Origin: Apostichopus japonicus
Lineage: Eukaryota; Echinodermata; Holothuroidea; Aspidochirotida; Stichopodidae
Assembly (NCBI RefSeq): GCF_037975245.1
Contig: NC_092577.1
Coordinates: 20,706,898 to 20,770,897 of the forward strand
Reading direction: 5' to 3'
Length of the DNA stretch: 64,000 nt
Below, piece by piece: positions 58,513 to 64,000 of this stretch (position 1 is its first letter; every line of letters begins with the position of its first letter). The position numbers and the translations under genes were made by a program. Under the pieces are notes generated by a model. That model worked only from the letters and a program-made list of their open reading frames with translations. It did no database searches and had not been told where the DNA came from.

Positions 58513-61254
58513 AAGCCCTATCCAGCCACTTCCACAGTACTTCGAAACTAAAAGGGAGGGGGGACCAGGGGAATTTCAGTTGGATATTCCTCATTGTTGA
58601 CTGAAGACAAGTCGGCAGGTAGCGGTGCCCTTTCGTTAGATTTGGCTTGGCTGCTTATTCGTTTCTACTCCTTAAAAAATGCAACAATGCAATAGTTGCA
58701 TGAAGTGTCTACTGCTACAACAACAGATTATTCATTAGACATGCCCTCGACAAGTCAAGAAATGTCTGTGACCGGGCCAGCAGCAACAAGGCAGCCTGCA
58801 CAACAGACAGTACCTGGTTGGTCTGCCTTTAATTCAATGCAGACAGAAGATGTTCCCAAAATCAACAGAATTGGTTACTTGCCAGTAATTCCAGCAAGTC
58901 CCACTGAGATGTCAACTGTATCTCCTTGCTTGTAAAATCGTTGCAAATTTGCACAAGCTAAATCAAGAAGAGGTAGTTGTTGTGCTCGATGAGGCAATAT
59001 ACTGTAAAGCACAGCAGGTTCTTTGGAAAGAGAAGGAGAAATTTAGCAAGATAGCCTTACGACTGGAGCTTTCCACACAACCTGTGTTATGCTGGCAGTG
59101 ATAGGGAAAAGATTCAGGGGTGCAGGCTTGGAAGACATACTGATTGAATCGGGCATTCTTGCTTCTGGCTCGATGAATGGTGTGATGAGTGGAAAGCACT
59201 ACAACAGAGCAACCTAAATCTTCAAGATCTTTTACGACGCTCTTCATCGTTTACGCTGGCAGTTATTTTTGGAGACACAGGACATGGCTGCACATGCAGA
59301 AATTAAGGACAAAGTTGTCGGTCAACTTCAACTCATCGGAAGTGATGCTAAAAAGCTTCAAAGGTACCTGACAAATGAAGACTTTCAGAAACTTGAGGAT
59401 ATGTACACGGAATTCTGCCTGGGTCATCACTTTGAGATGTTTTCTTTGTGGTCATCGTTCCTGGACATGATGCAAGATGTGCTGAATTTTATCAGAGCAA
59501 CAAGAACAGGCAATGTTACGTTGCACCTTGCTGCAATTCGATCTATGTGGCCTTGGATGTGTGTGCATATGACAGGCACAATTATATGAGGTATTGCTCA
59601 GTTTACTGGTTAGAGATGATAGTTTTACCAAACACCTATCCCAGTGTTAGCCAGCAGCTACATTCAGGCGAGTACGTTGTTCAACGCTCGAGAAACAACA
59701 AGTTTGGACAGGTGGCCTGTGACATGGCCATTGAGCAGACCTTCAATAAAGATACCAAGTCTCCAGGTGGAATTATTGGGTTTAGTCTTACCAGTGGTGC
59801 TGTGGCAACGTGGATACTGTCATCCCCAGAGAGAGCTGCAACTGTGGCCAGATGCAGAGAACTGGCAGGACTAAATGACAGCTCTGTCTGGCATCATAGT
59901 CGACTTCATAGGGATGAGGAAGATGTCTCAAGAGTGATGGATAAAGTTGAAGGTTTTGCAAATCCGTTCACTGAAGATTGCAACCAATTAATGCATCTCA
60001 CAGCAGGATATGTCCCTCCTCCTGAAGTTCATTCGGATTTGTTGAGTGCAAAAGCCATTGGTGAGGAAAGGTTTTTTAACACTTGTGAATGATAGGCTCT
60101 TGACAAACAACACAGACTTTTATTCCACACTGAAGCTTTCGAAATTGAAAACTTTCAACAGCATAAAGAAAATGGTAAAAGTCTCTCCCACAGTTAATCT
60201 TCAGGAAGATCGAAATCTCTTCAGCTCGATATTGGTGATCAATAACAAGCTCCAACGGAAAGTCGATCTTCAGGATACGTTCACCTACACTCTTGGAACC
60301 TATTCATATTCACTCGCCACACCTGGAGGATGTTTGGTCAAGACTTGCAAGTCAAAAGTGTCACTCTCTAACAAGTGATGGGACTCAAACATTATCGGTG
60401 GAGATTCCAGAATTGTTCTGTAACCATGAAGAAGCAGACACACGGATGTTTTTACATGCTGAACACGCTCCAAAAGACCATCCAGCTGTTGTTATTAAAA
60501 GTCCACACACAGATGTAGCAGTCTTGGGTGTGACTCATTATCAGTCTATCCAATATTGTTTGTACTTTGACACTGGCACTAACAACAAGAGAAGAATTAT
60601 TGACATTGGAAGCATATCAACATCGTTAGGCATAGATAAGGCAAGAGGCTTGCTTGGATTGCATGCATTTACCGGCTGTGACTCTGTTAGTTCATTTTAC
60701 GGTCAAAGAGCCTATCAGCCATGAATCAGCTTGGATCCCATGCAGTAGTAACTGAATCTCTGCTCATTGAGTGTGAAACTTTTGTTTGTAAGCTGTACGG
60801 TTCTGAAACAACAACATCAGTGACTTAGCTTAGACATGATAATTTTACAAGAACTCAAGTGAAAAGCTCGCGCCTACCACCAGACAAAGATTCTTTGTCT
60901 TTACACATCAAGAGGGCAAATTTTCAGGCATATACCTGGAGAAATGCTCTAAAAGCATTCCCTGAACTCCCTACCCCCATCGGACAGAGGGCTTGGAAAT
61001 GGACGGGACTGGAATTGTAATTGCTTGGATGACATTACCTCCAGCTGCAAAGGCAATAATGGAACTTTTAAGATGTCGTTGCAAAAAGAACTGCTCTACA
61101 AATGTTTGCCAATGCCCCCCCAAAAAAATCACTCAACTGCACAGAAGCTTGCACATGCAAGACATGTACCAATAGGGGAGATGCTGCTTCTGCTGGTTAC
61201 AACGATGATGCTAATGATTATGGAGACAGTGATGAAGAAGAGATCTTAAAATAG
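58513..61254 (+). pseudogene. H, second part: central region, nuclease-like block and Cys-rich C-terminus
   Basis: Follows the 15-bp duplication and continues the frame of 38447. Blocks in order: PLPQYFETK, QQTVPGWSAFNSM, RIGYLPVIPASPTEMSTV (to 58930), then through shifts RLRWQLFLETQDMAA, NFIRATRTGNVTLHLAAIRS, YDRHNYMRYCSVYW, DMAIEQTFNKDTKSPGGIIG, HRDEEDVSRVM, NHEEADTRMFLHAEH, SPHTDVAVLG, DIGSISTSLGIDKARGLLGL and HAFTGCDSVSSFYGQ. The tail has LRCRCKKNCSTNVCQC, then CTEACTCKTCTN-like sequence and an acidic end EEEILK. The EEADTR / TDV / TGCD pattern resembles metal-binding acidic clusters of PIN/FEN-type nucleases; that link is inference. Confidence 0.68.
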
Positions 61255-61278
61255 AATTTCAACTTAATGGTAGTCTGT

Positions 61279-61402
61279 ACTGGCCCCAAATTATAGCATG
61301 CTTAAATTGCTAGCAGTTTTGTAAATGACTTTCCTTGAGGTTTTTACTTTCCAACATGGTTATCCAAAACATATTTATATATCTGGCATATTTGGGGCCA
61401 GT
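61279..61402. mobile_element. Tiny MITE-like inverted repeat
   Basis: ACTGGCCCCAAATTATAGC at the left and GCATATTTGGGGCCAGT at the right are inverted, enclosing 124 bp without coding capacity. The left-end sequence TTGGCCCCAAATTATAGCAT also occurs at about 41216-41235 inside the CACTA-like element, so it is dispersed. Confidence 0.55.
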
Positions 61403-61719
61403 GCAACATTCCTTTAAAAGAATAGTCCACGTCAAAATCTCATTTTCATATGTTAAAGAGGAACATTTTTATGAGATATTGACAGTTGAAGTTGACACCT
61501 TTCGTACCATGAGTAAACTTGGAACAAACAGGTGAGCTGTTAGTTACACATAGTTACAAATAATGTTTTTTTCTTCTTTATTTTTCAGTCTATTGATTTC
61601 ACCTTGGATTTGGTTACTAGTTTGTCTAAAGGGGATGTGAAGTTTATAAATTACCAATACCAATGGTACATTAATTTTATGGATCCATCCAATTGTGGAA
61701 AATAAAATTAGAGGTACAT

Positions 61720-62772
61720 TTTTGGTTCCTTGCTTTAGCAAAAGGAACCTATGTAGTCAGGTTGGTGTGTGTATGTATGTATGTGTGTGTGCGTCTGTGA
61801 CACTTGCTTGGGTACGCTCTATCTCAATAAGGGAACGTTGGATTTAGGCCAAACTTGGACCGTAGATCCGCCATATGAAGGTGTGCCCTATTGTTTTTGG
61901 TGCCCACAAAGGTCAGTTATGGTCCAAAAACCGAAAATATTAAAACTGCAATAACTTCCGTGTGACCTTCCTGTGCAAAGTTATACGAGGTCAAAATTCA
62001 TTTTCAGATATTTAATGCAATGACCCCATTGCCAAGGTGCGTCACGGTTGATATTTTGGGACAAGTTGCAAATGAAAATTTTCAAACTTAACGGTCATTG
62101 GATCCGAGGTCACCAAAGGTCAATTAATGAATTTTCCGTTTTTGGTGTTTTGGTGATTTTACAGTTACGATGCTATTTTCAGATGTCAAAGGTACCTTCT
62201 GATCATAAATGTGAATGGGTTGACCCCCGTTTGACCTTCGTGTGCGAAGTTATTTATGTTAAAAATTAAAATAATGTTAAAAAAAAGAGTATTTTGGGGG
62301 GGAAAATGGGTAAAGCAAAATGTTTGAATTTTTACAGTTTTGATGCTCAATTTAGGTCTCACCGATCAGAAATGTCAATTGGTTGACCTCCTGGTGAACT
62401 TTGTGTGTGAAGTTATGCATATACAAGTTCAAAGTTAACTTTTAAACATTTAATGCAATTAAATGACACGGTTGATATTTTGGGACAAGTTGTGAATGAG
62501 GTGGTGGAACATTTTCAAATTTAACGGTCATGTCATCTGTGGTCACCAATGTTATCATAGCTGTTGACCTGCTTGTAGGTTGACCTTATATTTCTTACAT
62601 TTTCAACGCCATGTTCAGATCTGAAAATCACAATTTGTGATCACAAAAGGGTTGGCTATAGTGTTGGTTACCTTATGGGTACATGTAGGACCACAATTAC
62701 TTGACTATTTGAGCCCAATCTTGCTTGATAATATTATGTGTATTGTCATATACCCCTATGCAAGGAACCACA
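61720..62772. repeat. Dispersed non-coding repeat with GGTTCCTTGC ends
   Basis: The left end has GGTTCCTTGCTTTAGC and the right end GCAAGGAACC, in inverted orientation. Inside, a phrase like TTCGTGTGCGAAGTTAT, followed by GTT and a GTCAA- or GTTGA-type word, recurs at least three times (about 61960, 62235 and 62400), suggesting ancient internal duplication. No coding region is supported. Confidence 0.5.
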
Positions 62773-64000
62773 GTGCCCTTGTGCTCTTGTTATGGAAAAC
62801 AATTGTACTATAGGATGTCTTGCTGATGTGCAAACATGTTGTCACTTATGGTGTTTCCTTATATGATAATAACTTGTTCTGCTTATAAATCATGTTTTTG
62901 AAAGATAGATTTCAAACTTAAGTATAATTTATCAATGCAATTTAACCATTATTTTTTTTTAATAGCAGGATCAAGGTTTGTCAAGTTCCTGAAATTGAGA
63001 CAACTTATGGGCAAAATTGATGATTTTTTATTCCAAGCAATGGCACACTTGTCGTGACTATTTTCTTGATATGTGTTCTTTTTGTACGGAAGCCCATTGG
63101 GGCATTCCAGGCTATATGTATGCCAGTAGGGCCTGGGATTTGTATCCCTCCTGACACTGTGCTACACGCAGAAATGAAAAGGTAAGAAATATAGAGAATG
63201 AAAACCCTGTTAGAACCGTTACAAATGCAATATCGTAATGATGTGAACTGCCAAGGCAGATCACGGGCGGGGTAGTTTTAGACTTGAATCAGGCCCTAAG
63301 CCTGGGCATATAGCCTAACCTTAAGACATCCTCGAAAACAGCTGAAAGTGCTGGAATAGTATAGGGAATAACGTAGCTAAGGCCTACAAGCTGGTCCGTA
63401 TGGCAAGCCGTTTGACTTTTTATTCGATATTTCATGATATCATCAAATATTTGCTGATATCAGGAAATAATGATATCAAGAAATAATTGCTGATATCATC
63501 AATTCATTTGCTGATATCAGTAATTCAAGCATATCGAACCAACGTCTACAAAAAGGAATTAGAAAAGAGCGCCATCACAAGACATTTTTTGGGGTCTTAA
63601 GGGCGCTGTTTGGCTGGAAGCGGGCACAGAAAGGCGCCCTGTGCGCGGTTAATTTCAGTCCCCTTTTTCCTCCCGTTGATCGCTATAACCAAGTTACACA
63701 GTACTACTACTGCCACTGGGAGAGGTACCGTGGCTACTCATGCACTTGGGAGGACAAACGTTGGGCAAGCACCGAGTAGGCCACGCCTATAAACCAATGA
63801 AAAATAGTATCGGGGTGGTTAAGTAGTTCAATATGAAATACCAAAATGTAAAAAGTTTACCCTGTTCGGCGACAGAAACAGGCTAGGAAATGTGTCCATT
63901 AGACTGGCTCCCCGATTGTGGCTGCAAACAGGGGCGGCGATTTGTCAGAAATATTGGGGTGGGGGACTTTAACTTCGGTGCAGACGCGTAACAATTCCCC
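62773..64000. other. No gene recognised; contains a TGATATCA cluster
   Basis: AT-rich DNA with no supported gene. Five copies of the palindrome TGATATCA fall at 63435, 63455, 63471, 63491 and 63512, separated by ATT/AAT-rich spacers. The rest shows nothing I can name. Confidence 0.5.

Larger units (their letters stand above)
35608..61254 (+). pseudogene. H: large TE-like gene of uncharacterised animal family, split by 20 kb of insertions
   Basis: Exon 1 (35608-35888) reads MDECVCHSRANSTKKLKIF and, after a shift, FRYHRGCYQDY; donor GTGATT. Exon 2 starts at 37157 after TTTTTCAG with EETTDAPPATKRQRRS. The gene is interrupted at 38447 by LINE-A and resumes at 58513: REHSF joins ASPIQPLPQYFETK. 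The middle reads QQTVPGWSAFNSM and RIGYLPVIPASPTEMS; later come AIEQTFNKDTKSPGG, a nuclease-like block (EEADTRMFLHA, HTDVAVLGV, GLHAFTGCDSVSSF) and a C-terminal Cys-rich segment (CRCKKNCSTNVCQC). Homologous proteins are abundant in cnidarians, sea urchins and fish, but I know no established function. More than ten stops and shifts show decay. Confidence 0.7.

Overview
This looks like a window from a large animal genome, most plausibly a marine deuterostome such as an echinoderm. The reasons are spliced transposon genes with THAP and DUF4806 modules, a CR1-like LINE carrying a 2A-like peptide plus PHD finger, Tx1/L1-type LINEs, and many copies of the palindrome TAGGCCTA. The species assignment is inference. 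I see no bacterial features, no tRNA or rRNA genes, and no complete host gene. Nearly everything recognisable is transposable-element DNA; one weak candidate for a host-gene terminal exon lies at 8923-9284.

Layout. 1-2335: no gene seen. 2336-8538 (-): a spliced, decayed gene with a THAP zinc finger and a DDE transposase-like domain; one of its introns holds a Harbinger-derived element (4282-5524, TTA target duplication). 8923-10010 (-): possible host exons. 10303-12090 (-): a 'half-LINE' with ORF1 but almost no ORF2. 15226-18664 (-): a CR1-like LINE with 2A-like motif, PHD finger, endonuclease and RT. 19321-20190: a foldback region ending in 26 copies of a 16-bp repeat. 20191-29101 (+): an L1-like LINE (LINE-D), split by a 3.8-kb Tx1-like LINE (LINE-E, 21440-25222, -) and carrying a 0.5-kb palindromic duplication (27406-28461). 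29606-31150: a hairpin MITE, an RT fragment, an inverted-repeat element and LINE 3' ends. 31715-34385: a hAT element with a perfect 8-bp target duplication. 34440-35310: a LINE tail.

35608-61254 (+) is one gene of a widespread, poorly characterised TE-like family (called H here), exploded by nested insertions. LINE-A (38448-58497, -) sits inside H with a 15-bp duplication. Inside LINE-A sit two more elements: a complete-looking 13,541-bp CACTA/EnSpm-like DNA transposon (39174-52714, AT duplication, 23-bp class TIRs, intact 677-aa transposase and an intact six-exon DUF4806-type partner gene), and a full-length Tx1-like LINE-B (53345-58279, +, 12-bp duplication).

How it fits together: insertion order can be read directly, H first, then LINE-A, then the CACTA-like element and LINE-B independently. 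LINE-A, LINE-B, LINE-E and short fragments share a non-poly(A) 3' end carrying a small hairpin; a compensatory base-pair change in LINE-A supports the hairpin as an RNA structure. The best candidate for a functional system in the window is the CACTA-like element, because both of its genes are open, its six-exon model keeps phase across all splice sites, and its ends are intact.
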